Positions 8,923 to 16,574 of a stretch of DNA of 64,000 nt are shown piece by piece (position 1 is the first letter of the stretch; every line of letters starts with the position of its first letter). The stretch covers positions 930,001 to 994,000 of the forward strand of contig CAVRJB010000013.1 of assembly GCA_963721385.1 (NCBI GenBank), in the 5' to 3' direction. The position numbers were made by a program, and so were the translations under genes. This DNA comes from DAOMFB01 sp963721385. GTDB lineage: Bacteria; Acidobacteriota; Thermoanaerobaculia; UBA5066. Below the pieces are notes generated by a model. The model had not been told where the DNA came from and did no database searches. It worked only from the letters and a program-made list of their open reading frames with translations.

Positions 8923-9285
8923 CTACTCGGATTCCCCTCGCAGCCAGGCGAGGGCGGGTTCGGGAGCGGCGAAGAGGCGCGCATATTGGGCGAGTCCCAT
9001 GATCTGAAACGTCTTCTCGATCGTCGGCGTGAGCCGGCAGAAGGCCAGGCGGCCGCCCTGATCGAGGAGCTTCTCGAGGATCTCGATGAGGATGGAGATG
9101 CCGATGGAGTTGACGATCTTCGTCTTTTCCAGGTCGAGGAGCAGGCGGTTGACGCCACCGCCCATCAGCGCGTACGCCTGCCGCGCGATCTCCTCGCCGC
9201 CGGCGTTGTTGATGTAGCCGTCGGTCCGGAGGATCGCCACCGTCGCGTCCGGCCTCTCCACGGTCACTTTCAACGTCTCGCTCAT
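8923..9285 (-). CDS. STAS-domain anti-sigma factor antagonist (RsbV/SpoIIAA-like)
   Basis: 120 residues, a single STAS domain of normal size. Start ATG 9285 has AAGG a few bases upstream. Ser60 in the sequence V-N-S-I-G-I-S aligns with the phosphorylated serine of SpoIIAA and RsbV; the usual preceding Asp is Asn here. In these systems the unphosphorylated STAS protein binds the kinase/anti-sigma protein and releases its target, and the SpoIIE phosphatase resets it. The gene lies between the HATPase gene and the phosphatase gene, 10 nt from the latter. The output target is not visible; no sigma factor gene is adjacent. Confidence 0.92.
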   Translation of the reverse strand: MSETLKVTVERPDATVAILRTDGYINNAGGEEIARQAYALMGGGVNRLLLDLEKTKIVNSIGISILIEILEKLLDQGGRLAFCRLTPTIEKTFQIMGLAQYARLFAAPEPALAWLRGESE

Positions 9286-9310
9286 GGCCTTCTTTCCCGG
9301 GACGAGCCCG

Positions 9311-9745
9311 TCAACGGTACTTCCTCATGATGATGCGCGTTCCGTGCTCGCCGCTCTCGATCCGGACGTCGTCCATCAGACTCTCGATGATCTTGATCCC
9401 CCAGCCGCGCTTCCGGTTGGCCTTCAGCTTCGCCGGCAGGCTCGGCGTCTCGACGCGCGACGGGTCGAACCCCTTTCCGGCGTCGGCGACGTCCACCTCG
9501 AGATACGAGCGTCCCTGCCCGGCGTCCTCGACGCCGATCCTGAAGTCGATCTCCACCTTCCGGTCAGGGGTATAGCTGTGCTCGAAGGCGTTGATGCAGG
9601 CTTCCACGACGGCCATCTTGACCTCGTCGATCTTGTCACGGCCCATCTCCATCCACTCGCCGAGGGCCGCCACCTGCGCCGTCGCGGTGATCTCCATCTC
9701 GGGCGCGATCGGGATCGTCAAATGCACCTCGCGCCTCGAGGACAT
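9311..9745 (-). CDS. anti-sigma regulatory factor, serine kinase with HATPase_c fold (RsbW-like)
   Basis: 144 residues, a single GHKL ATP-binding domain of the RsbW/SpoIIAB type. The N-box is EACINAFEHSY, the G1 box DAGKGFDP and the G2-like region RGWGIKII. These proteins use ATP to phosphorylate their STAS partner and sequester a target such as a sigma factor. The gene is 25 nt upstream of the STAS gene in the same orientation. Whether it controls a sigma factor or another output protein is not shown by the sequence. Confidence 0.9.
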   Translation of the reverse strand: MSSRREVHLTIPIAPEMEITATAQVAALGEWMEMGRDKIDEVKMAVVEACINAFEHSYTPDRKVEIDFRIGVEDAGQGRSYLEVDVADAGKGFDPSRVETPSLPAKLKANRKRGWGIKIIESLMDDVRIESGEHGTRIIMRKYR

Positions 9746-9765
9746 CGCGATTTTCGAACCTCTTT

Positions 9766-9990
9766 TCAGAAAATCAGGAGCGCGCGATAGAGGGAAAGGA
9801 CGACGGGCGCGATCTTACCCGACGCCAGCGCCCCGGCGAAGACAGCGGCCTCGACCGCGAGGAAGGCCGCCAGGCCCCACGACGCGAACCACGCGTCGGA
9901 ACTCTGCCGGGCCGACTCCGCCTGGGGAAAGTCGTATGTGGGCGCGAGCGCACCGACGACTTCGCTTGCTGCCTTGCCTGTACCGAGCAT
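9766..9990 (-). CDS. small membrane protein, unknown function
   Basis: 74 residues from ATG 9990, preceded by a strong GAAGGAG with 6-nt spacing; a longer in-frame start at 10011 lacks this. The N-terminal half is polar. Residues about 38-58 form a likely transmembrane helix (LAAFLAVEAAVFAGALASG), followed by a second, more amphipathic hydrophobic stretch to the end. I do not recognise a family. It is the first gene behind a sigma-54-like promoter and lies 20 nt before the partner-switch kinase gene, so it may be a membrane partner of that module. That is inference from position only. Confidence 0.6.
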   Translation of the reverse strand: MLGTGKAASEVVGALAPTYDFPQAESARQSSDAWFASWGLAAFLAVEAAVFAGALASGKIAPVVLSLYRALLIF

Positions 9991-10019
9991 TCCCACTCCT
10001 TCGGGATGCACCGGGTGAC

Positions 10020-10035
10020 AGCAAGGCCCAGGCCA
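10020..10035 (-). promoter_or_regulatory. sigma-54 (RpoN) promoter candidate for the partner-switch operon
   Basis: On the minus strand the sequence is TGGCCTGGGCCTTGCT. It has GG and GC exactly 10 nt apart and matches the -24/-12 consensus TGGCACG-N4-TTGCW at nearly every strong position. The predicted transcription start near 10009 leaves a short leader with GAAGGAG before ATG 9990. A sigma-54 activator is encoded about 200 bp upstream. Confidence 0.6.
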
Positions 10036-10195
10036 TTCGCCACGGACGTTCCTTGAGAGGGCGCAGGTGTCTTCTTTGCAAATACTTAAAGGCTACTGAA
10101 CACTGAGTCGATTCCGACACTAACTGCGCCAATTTGATACGTTTGAATGTCACCAACCCAGGTCACCTCACCGATATACTGGAAAACAATGGCTT

Positions 10196-10215
10196 AGAAT
10201 GCAAAATGCCATTCT
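10196..10215. repeat. inverted repeat, possible regulator-binding site
   Basis: AGAATG and CATTCT form a perfect 6-bp inverted repeat separated by 8 nt, in an AT-richer pocket just beyond the stop of the sigma-54 activator gene. It lies 160-180 bp upstream of the sigma-54-like promoter, where an enhancer site would be expected. It could instead be a weak hairpin at the end of the activator mRNA. Confidence 0.3.
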
Positions 10216-10230
10216 GTCACATAGCGACAA

Positions 10231-11721
10231 TCAAACACGTTTTCGGTAGAGTGTCCTGCGGCTCACCCCGAGAATCTTGGCGGCCCGGCTCTTGTTTCCC
10301 TGGACCGACGCCAGGACTCGCCGAATGTGGGCCTGTTCGATGGCGCGGAGGTCCGACGACCCGAACGCCGGTACCTCGCTCCGCGCGACGCCGAACTGGA
10401 GATCGGCCGCTTCGAGAGTGTGGTCCGCGACGAGGGCCGCCGCCCCTTCGAGCAGGTTTTCCAGTTCGCGGACGTTTCCGGGGAAGGGATAGTCGAGGAG
10501 AGCTTTGACCGCGTCGCGCGACAGCGAGACCGCCGGCCGCCCGTCGCGCGCCGCGATGCGCGAGAGAAACGTCGCCGCGAGGCGGGGGATGTCCCCGCGC
10601 CGGTCGCGTAGCGCCGGCAGGCGGATCTCGACGACGCGCAGGCGGTAGAAGAGGTCCTCTCGAAAGCGCCCGGCCCGGATCTCCGACGGGAGGTCGGCGT
10701 GCGTGGCGGAGATGACGCGCACGTCGACCGGCACCCGGTGCCGGCCGCCGACGCGCTCGATCTCGCGTTCCTGGAGAACGCGGAGGAGCTTGGCCTGAAT
10801 CGAGAGCGGCGCGTCCGCAACCTCGTCGAGGAAGAACGTTCCCCCGCTCGCCGCCTCGAACTTGCCGACGCGCGCCTCGACCCCCGTCGCGACTCCCTTC
10901 TCGATACCGAAGAGCTCGGCCTCGAGAAGCGACTCGGGCACGGCCGCGCAGTTCAGGGCCAGGAACGGCCCCTCCCGTCGAGGAGACCCCGCGTGGAGGA
11001 GCTTCGCAACGAGCTCCTTGCCCGTGCCGCTCTCCCCCGTCACGAGGACGTTCACCCGGGAGGCCGCGGCCCGCGCGATGACGTCCTTCACCCGCCGCAT
11101 CTCGGCGGAGTCGCCGACGAGGACGTCGTCCACCTCGAGCGCTCCCTTGAGCGCGCGGTTCTCCTCGCGAAGGCGGTCGACGTCCGCCGTGAGGGCCTGA
11201 AACTGCCGCGCCCCCTCGAGGGCGGGGGCGACGAGGGCGGCGAGCGAGCCAAGGAACCGGCGGTCCTCCTCGTCGAAGACGGCCGGCGCCGAGCCGCGCG
11301 CCTCGCGGTCGGCCACGACGAGGACCCCGAGCACGTGCCCGCGCGCCAGGAAAGGAACGCCCGCCACGCTGACCGCCGGCTCGCCGAGAACCGTCTCGTC
11401 GGCTCGCGACAGGGGGGCACGAGCGCGGCAGAGGTCGAGGACGAACGGGTCCCCCCCGGCGGCAATCACGTCCGGCTCGGGCTGGAGTCCCATCGAGACG
11501 GCGAAGCCGGCGCTCCGGCCGTCCTCGAACGCGACGGCGAAGCCCCGCGCGGCGTCGAGAAGAGGCACGGCCCGGGAGAGCGCCTCCTCGAGGAGCGCCC
11601 GGTCGTCGCGCGCCCCGGTCAGCGACCGGCTGACGTCGTAGAGGCTCTCGAGCCGGAGGACCTTCTTCTTGAGGTCGAACGTCTCGCCGGACCGCGGCGC
11701 GGGCGGGCGCGGGGCCGACAC
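10231..11721 (-). CDS. GAF-AAA+-Fis sigma-54-dependent activator
   Basis: 496 residues from GTG 11721. Order: N-terminal helix, GAF domain (about 40-175), AAA+ domain (about 200-435) with Walker A GESGTGKE and Walker B-region FFLDEVADAP, and a C-terminal Fis-type helix-turn-helix (NKSRAAKILGVSRRTLYRK). It would bind an enhancer and remodel sigma-54 RNA polymerase. The sigma-54-contacting loop, normally GAFTGA, reads GVATGV here, so the conserved Phe is missing. No receiver domain is present, so control is probably by a GAF ligand. It lies 10 nt after the TPR gene and is the last gene of a minus-strand group. Confidence 0.9.
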   Translation of the reverse strand: MSAPRPPAPRSGETFDLKKKVLRLESLYDVSRSLTGARDDRALLEEALSRAVPLLDAARGFAVAFEDGRSAGFAVSMGLQPEPDVIAAGGDPFVLDLCRARAPLSRADETVLGEPAVSVAGVPFLARGHVLGVLVVADREARGSAPAVFDEEDRRFLGSLAALVAPALEGARQFQALTADVDRLREENRALKGALEVDDVLVGDSAEMRRVKDVIARAAASRVNVLVTGESGTGKELVAKLLHAGSPRREGPFLALNCAAVPESLLEAELFGIEKGVATGVEARVGKFEAASGGTFFLDEVADAPLSIQAKLLRVLQEREIERVGGRHRVPVDVRVISATHADLPSEIRAGRFREDLFYRLRVVEIRLPALRDRRGDIPRLAATFLSRIAARDGRPAVSLSRDAVKALLDYPFPGNVRELENLLEGAAALVADHTLEAADLQFGVARSEVPAFGSSDLRAIEQAHIRRVLASVQGNKSRAAKILGVSRRTLYRKRV

Positions 11722-11731
11722 GCGGCGCCCG

Positions 11732-13180
11732 TCAGCGCGCCGCCGGCGATCCGGCTTCGGAGGGCGCGGGCACCTCCAGCCTCTGCGTGGCGGCGACCGC
11801 GAGGGCCGGGGCGAAATTCGGATTCCGGAGAAGGACCGGCCGGAGCACCTCCTCGGCCTCCGCCTTCTTTCCCGCCGCAGCGAGGTTCTTGGCGATCAGC
11901 GACCGGATCATCGGATCGCTCGGGTAATCCCCAAGGCCACCCGTCGGCAGCCTGTCGGAGAGCGCCTTCTTCAGAAACTCCGCCGCATCTTCATGCCGAC
12001 CGCGGGCGTCGGCGATCAGCCCACGGACGGCCGAGAGGTCCCGCTCGACGTAGCTCTTTTCCTGCTCGTTCTGACCCGCCTTCGCGCGGACGAGCGGCTC
12101 GAGGGTGGCGAGAATCTGCTCGGATTCGTCGGGCCGTCCCACCCGAGCGAGGAGGATCGCCTTGTGGTACAGGTAGCGAGTCTCGGAGCGACTCGCCTCT
12201 TCCGCGTCGGCCCCGCCGGACGGCTTCGGAGCTGGCACCCGCGCGAACTGGGCGAGCGCCTCGTCGCGGAGACCGGCGGTCGAGAGGACGAGGGCCGCGA
12301 GCCACTCGTAATTCGATCGCATGGCGGGGGCGTCGGCGAACTCGGCGGCCCGCCGGAAATGCTGCGCGGCCGCCCGGGCGTCTCCGCGGCCGACCGCGAC
12401 CGTCCCGAGATGCGCTTCGGACGGGTAGAAGTCCGGCTTGATCTGGAGCGCCTTCTTCAGCGATTCCTCGGCGTCGTCGTAACGGCCGACCGTGGCATAG
12501 AACTCGCCGAGCGAGTCGTACGGGTTCGCCTGGTCGGGAGCGAGGAACCGGTACCGCTTCAGGTAGTCCTCGGCCTTCGCGTACTCGCCGATGGCGAGAT
12601 CGTAGTACCCGAGCGAGTTGTAGGCGAGGGCGTAGTTCGGGTTGAACCGGAGAACCGTCTCGTACTCGGCCATCGCCTCTTTCGGGCGATTCGCCTTCAA
12701 GTAGAAGTTGGCCCGCTCGAAGTAGGCGTCCGGATCGTCCGGATACCGCCGGACATACTCGGTCAGAAGGGCCTCGATCTGCTTGTTCTTCTCCTCTGAA
12801 TTGCCCTCCCCCCACATCACCTCGTAGAGGTGGATCTTGAGCTGCTCGCGCTTCGAGACCGATTCCTTGAAACTCTCGATCCCGTCCATCAGCGCCCTGG
12901 CGCGCTCGGGGTCGCGCTCGCGAAGGTAGGCGGCGAGGCGCACCGTCGCCATGACGAAATGGCCGTCGTGCGAGAGCGCCTCGGCATAGTTCGCGACGGC
13001 GTCCTTGTAGTACATCTTCAACTCGTTCTCCCGGCCCACCTTGTAGAGCCGGTAAGCCTCGGCGGACGAGGTCGTTACCTCCCGCCTTCCGAGGTACGAG
13101 TAGGCGCCCAGGGCCACCCCTGCGGTCAGGAGGCCTCCAAGGGCGAGGAGAGCGGCACGGCGGAGTGGAATACGAGCCAT
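11732..13180 (-). CDS. TPR-repeat protein with N-terminal membrane anchor
   Basis: About 482 residues from ATG 13180, with GGAAG 7 nt upstream; in-frame starts at 13201 and 13210 are also possible. An arginine-rich start and one transmembrane helix (ALLALGGLLTAGVALGAYSYL) precede a long alpha-helical region of tetratricopeptide repeats, for example AEYETVLRFNPNYALAYNSLGYYDLAIGEYA split over two repeats. These scaffold protein-protein contacts. No catalytic motif is visible. It lies between an SpoIIE phosphatase and a sigma-54 activator in the same orientation, so a signalling or envelope-scaffold role is possible, but this is not shown. Confidence 0.85.
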   Translation of the reverse strand: MARIPLRRAALLALGGLLTAGVALGAYSYLGRREVTTSSAEAYRLYKVGRENELKMYYKDAVANYAEALSHDGHFVMATVRLAAYLRERDPERARALMDGIESFKESVSKREQLKIHLYEVMWGEGNSEEKNKQIEALLTEYVRRYPDDPDAYFERANFYLKANRPKEAMAEYETVLRFNPNYALAYNSLGYYDLAIGEYAKAEDYLKRYRFLAPDQANPYDSLGEFYATVGRYDDAEESLKKALQIKPDFYPSEAHLGTVAVGRGDARAAAQHFRRAAEFADAPAMRSNYEWLAALVLSTAGLRDEALAQFARVPAPKPSGGADAEEASRSETRYLYHKAILLARVGRPDESEQILATLEPLVRAKAGQNEQEKSYVERDLSAVRGLIADARGRHEDAAEFLKKALSDRLPTGGLGDYPSDPMIRSLIAKNLAAAGKKAEAEEVLRPVLLRNPNFAPALAVAATQRLEVPAPSEAGSPAAR

Positions 13181-13245
13181 ACGGACTTCCGTCCTTTCCA
13201 TGATACGCACCCCTAAACCCGGGGGTTTCGAGTCCGGCTAACCGC

Positions 13246-15840
13246 TTATCGCCCCTTCACTTTCATGAGGACGAAGGTCTGGTCGTCGTACTGTTCGGCG
13301 CCGTGAGTGAACTGCCGGATGTCCTCCAGAAGCTCGTCGGCCACCTCCGGCAGGGGGAGCGAGCCGTGGCGGACAAGCGACGCCTTGAGCCGCTCCTCTC
13401 CATAAGCCGTCATGTCGGCGGACATCGCCTCGTTCAGGCCATCGGTGTAGAAGAGGAGCAGGTCGCCCGGCGAGAGGAAGAGCGTCGCGGCGTCGTAGGC
13501 GACGTCCCGGAACGCACCGAGGGGAAGCCGGTTTTTCGGGGACGGAATCTCGGCCGCGACCGCGGTCCCGCCCCGGAGGAGGAGCGGGGCCGGCTGGCCG
13601 CCGAACGCGTACCGGAACGAGAGGGACTTCGGATCGAAGAGAAAGTACGCGAGGGAGACGAACATCCGCCGCTTGATCTCGTACAGGCGGCGGTTCGCTT
13701 CGCGGAAGACGACGGCCGGGTCGGGGTCGGACATGGCCCGCGCGTAGACGATCTCCTTCGCCGCGACCATCAGGAGGGCCGCCGGGATCGACTTCCCGGA
13801 GACGTCCCCCAGGACGAGGCCGAGCCGTCCGCCCGGTCCGCCGTCGACCTCGAGAAAGTCGTAGAAGTCCCCGCCGACGACGCGCGCGGGCTTCGAGACG
13901 CCGAAGAACTCGACGCCCGGGACGTCCGGCAGGTGGCGCGGGAAGAGGCTGACCTGGATGTCCCGCGCGATCTCGAGGTCGCGCTCCATCTCGGCCCGGC
14001 GCGTCAGCTCCTCGTGGAGGCCGGCGGCTTCGAGGCCGAGCGCCCCCTGGTTCGCGATCGTCATCAGGTGGTCGAGGTCCTCGTCGGTCAGCTCCTGCTC
14101 GGACCTCTTCGGACCGACCGCGAGCAGGCCGAGGAGCTTGCCGCGCGTCGCCACCGGAACAAGGACCTGCACGCCGCGGCGGCGCTCGGAGTCGAAGAAG
14201 CGCGCGGAAGGCTCGTCGAGAGCGCCCGTGTCGAGGTCCCGGAGCCGGAGGGGCGCCGCGCCCTTCGCGAGAAGCTGCGGCAGGCGGCTCCCCATGGGGA
14301 GTGCCGGCCTCCCGTCCGCGCGCCCTTCGGAGAACGCGCCGTCCTCGGGGCGCGGGACCAGGAGGTCGAGACTTTCGAGGCGGAGGAGGTCTGCGGTCTT
14401 CGTCGTCAGGAGCTCGCGGATCTTGTCCCGCTCGACCTGCGCCACGACGGACCGGCTCATGTCGAGAAGCGCCGCCTGGAAGTCCGCCCGGTCGCGGAAG
14501 AAAAGGCGGTCGACGACGCGCTGGCCCCGGCGGCGAACCGGGTCGAAGAGAAGCACGACGAGAAGACCGAAGAGGAAGGCGAACGCGGGAGACGAGTAGA
14601 GGCTCGTCGAGGAAAACGACGAGACGACCGCGTTCCCCACCACGACGGCGAGGGCGTAGAGGCTCGTCACGACCGCGGTCAGGACGCCGTAGACGATCGA
14701 CTTCCGGACGATGACCTGCACGTCGAAGACCCGGAACTTCACGATGGCGTACGCGAAGGTCAGCGGGATGAGCGCCATCGGGACGACGCCCCACGCGAGG
14801 TACCGATCGTTCCTGAAGAAGGAGGGAAAGTAGACCGCGAAGACGACGAACGGCAGGATTCCCGCGAGCGTCCCGAGGAGAAGGACCAGAATCGGGCGGC
14901 GAGCCGCCGGGTCGTCGTTCGTCCAGAAGGAGTGCGCGAGAGCGAGGAGGCCGAGGATCAGGTAGTCGGCCAGGACGATCCAGTTGAGCGTCGGTGCGCC
15001 GTAGATCAGCCGGCGCGGCCCCCCCTCGCGCGCCCCCATCTGCAGCATGTAGAGCGCCGGCGGGAGCGTGTAGAGACCGATGAAGAGGAGTGGTGAGCCG
15101 TTCAGGAGCTTCTGGAGCTCCCTGAGGAGCGCGGGCGCGGGCGGCTCGCCGGGAGCGCGGTCCGCGAAATGGTGGACCTTCTTCCGCGGGAAGAGGAGGA
15201 AGAAGTGGAGAAAGACCGCCGGCAGGAGGAAGAGCGCGAGCGTCCCCGCCACCTGCACGAAGTAGTCGATCCAGTAGTAGCTCGCCGGTCGCAGGCGGCA
15301 GACGAAGAAGAGCATGAAGAGAATGCAGAGGAGGTAGAAGACCCCGACGGCCGGGTCCTCGGGCCTGCGCGAGACGACGAAGGTCCCGAGCCCGAAGAAG
15401 AGCGTGCCGAGGAACGCGAAATAGAAGTAGGAATAGGAGCCGAGGCGGAACGGTGTCAGGACGACCGACGCCTCGAACATCCGGCCGCCCCGCTGCACGA
15501 GGTAGGTGACCGACTCGCCGATCCGGTGCCGGCGCAGCTCGGGCGGGGCGTCCACGGCGCGGTTCAGCATCCGGTGGCCAATCCCGAGGATCACGTCACC
15601 GGGCTTCAGGCCGGCCGCCTCCCCCGCGCCGCCCGGGACGAGGTCCCGCACGACGATGCCTCCGGTCGAGTACTGGTCCGGGACGACGCCGTCAAAGGCC
15701 TTCGGCAGGAACATGTCGATGACCGAGAGGACGGCGATCAGGCAGCCCGCCACCCCCGCGAGGAGGAGCGCCCTGCGGCGCGGGCTGCTCACCGCCGGGG
15801 CAGACGTTTCCGCGCTCCCTACCCGCGACAATTCCGGCAT
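13246..15840 (-). CDS. PDZ-membrane-GAF-SpoIIE PP2C phosphatase
   Basis: About 864 residues from ATG 15840. Order: one transmembrane helix (about 18-40), an extracytoplasmic PDZ domain (GGIVVRDLVPGGAGEAAGLKPGDVI), about seven further membrane helices to residue ~440, a GAF domain (~475-620), and a SpoIIE catalytic domain (~640-864). Catalytic motifs are GGDFYDF, GDVSGKS, FYTDGLNEA and YDDQTF. It should sense an extracytoplasmic signal and dephosphorylate a STAS-type protein. The membrane module matches that of the histidine kinase at 56.4 kb, including an F-P-R-[KR] motif after a helix and an F-R-V-F-D-V-type motif. A TATACT box ends 9 nt upstream, and a GGAGG directly abuts the ATG. Confidence 0.88.
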   Translation of the reverse strand: MPELSRVGSAETSAPAVSSPRRRALLLAGVAGCLIAVLSVIDMFLPKAFDGVVPDQYSTGGIVVRDLVPGGAGEAAGLKPGDVILGIGHRMLNRAVDAPPELRRHRIGESVTYLVQRGGRMFEASVVLTPFRLGSYSYFYFAFLGTLFFGLGTFVVSRRPEDPAVGVFYLLCILFMLFFVCRLRPASYYWIDYFVQVAGTLALFLLPAVFLHFFLLFPRKKVHHFADRAPGEPPAPALLRELQKLLNGSPLLFIGLYTLPPALYMLQMGAREGGPRRLIYGAPTLNWIVLADYLILGLLALAHSFWTNDDPAARRPILVLLLGTLAGILPFVVFAVYFPSFFRNDRYLAWGVVPMALIPLTFAYAIVKFRVFDVQVIVRKSIVYGVLTAVVTSLYALAVVVGNAVVSSFSSTSLYSSPAFAFLFGLLVVLLFDPVRRRGQRVVDRLFFRDRADFQAALLDMSRSVVAQVERDKIRELLTTKTADLLRLESLDLLVPRPEDGAFSEGRADGRPALPMGSRLPQLLAKGAAPLRLRDLDTGALDEPSARFFDSERRRGVQVLVPVATRGKLLGLLAVGPKRSEQELTDEDLDHLMTIANQGALGLEAAGLHEELTRRAEMERDLEIARDIQVSLFPRHLPDVPGVEFFGVSKPARVVGGDFYDFLEVDGGPGGRLGLVLGDVSGKSIPAALLMVAAKEIVYARAMSDPDPAVVFREANRRLYEIKRRMFVSLAYFLFDPKSLSFRYAFGGQPAPLLLRGGTAVAAEIPSPKNRLPLGAFRDVAYDAATLFLSPGDLLLFYTDGLNEAMSADMTAYGEERLKASLVRHGSLPLPEVADELLEDIRQFTHGAEQYDDQTFVLMKVKGR

Positions 15841-15849
15841 CCTCCGGGC

Positions 15850-15855
15850 AGTATA
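15850..15855 (-). promoter_or_regulatory. -10 element upstream of the PDZ-SpoIIE gene
   Basis: TATACT on the minus strand ends 9 nt before ATG 15840, implying a very short or absent leader. No good -35 is visible at 16-18 nt. Confidence 0.4.
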
Positions 15856-15885
15856 CGAACCGCGTGCCACGTCCGTTCGCCGTGC

Positions 15886-15891
15886 GAGAAT
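15886..15891 (+). promoter_or_regulatory. -10-like element upstream of tmk
   Basis: TGC-GAGAAT, an extended -10-like sequence, ends 8 nt before GTG 15900. It supports the shorter tmk start and a leaderless or nearly leaderless transcript. Confidence 0.3.
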
Positions 15892-15899
15892 CGCGCGCC

Positions 15900-16574
15900 G
15901 TGAGCGGCCGCGGGGGGAGGCGTCGGGGCCTCTTCGTCACGTTCGAGGGGATCGAGGGGTCGGGCAAGTCGACGCAGCTCGCGCGCGCACGCGTCCGCCT
16001 CGAGGCGCTCGGCCTGCCCGTCCTCGCGACGCGAGAGCCGGGCGGGACCGCCATTGGCGAGCACCTTCGCCGGGTCCTCCTCGACTCCTCCGGCCGCCTC
16101 GACCCCGCCGCCGAGCTCCTCCTCATGCTGGCGGACCGGCGCCAGCACCTGACCGAGACGATCGAGCCGGCGCTCGCCGCGGGCGTCGTCGTCCTCTGCG
16201 ACCGGTACACCGACGCCTCCCGCGCCTACCAGGGGGCGGGCCGGGGCCTCGGGGAAGCGGCTGTCGACGCGCTCCACCGGTCGTTCGCGCCCCTCGAGCC
16301 GGACCGCACCTATCTTTTCGACTGCCCGGTCGAGACGGCCCTTGCGCGCGTCGCCGCGCGGAGCGGCGGCTCCGTCGACCGGTTCGAGCGCGAGTCGCTC
16401 TCGTTTCACCGTCGGGTCCGCGCCGCCTACCGGCGCCGCGCCCGGCGGGAGCCGCGACGCATCGCGGTCCTCGACGCCAGCCTGCCCGCCGAGGCCGTCT
16501 TCGCCGCGCTCTGGCGCGATCTCGCGCGCGTCCTCCGGGCGCACGGCCACTCCGATCCCGGGGAGCCGGCGTGA
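15900..16574 (+). CDS. tmk: thymidylate (dTMP) kinase
   Basis: About 224 residues from GTG 15900; GTG 15864 is possible but would run into the divergent gene's promoter. It phosphorylates dTMP to dTDP with ATP. The P-loop FEGIEGSGKST, the REPGGT motif, the DRY-TDASRAYQGAGRGLG region and a C-terminal lid-like arginine-rich segment (YRRRARREPRR) are all visible. Its stop overlaps the holB start (GTGA at 16571-16574). A tmk-holB pair is a common bacterial arrangement and supports both calls. Confidence 0.95.
   Translation: MSGRGGRRRGLFVTFEGIEGSGKSTQLARARVRLEALGLPVLATREPGGTAIGEHLRRVLLDSSGRLDPAAELLLMLADRRQHLTETIEPALAAGVVVLCDRYTDASRAYQGAGRGLGEAAVDALHRSFAPLEPDRTYLFDCPVETALARVAARSGGSVDRFERESLSFHRRVRAAYRRRARREPRRIAVLDASLPAEAVFAALWRDLARVLRAHGHSDPGEPA

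Noticed and set aside
10064..10080. GG-N10-GC pattern on the plus strand (AGGTGTCTTCTTTGCA)
   Set aside because: Poor -24 half and no plus-strand gene downstream.
13213..13226. AAACCC/GGGTTT hairpin between the PDZ-SpoIIE and TPR genes
   Set aside because: Very short loop and no T-tract; not convincing as a terminator.
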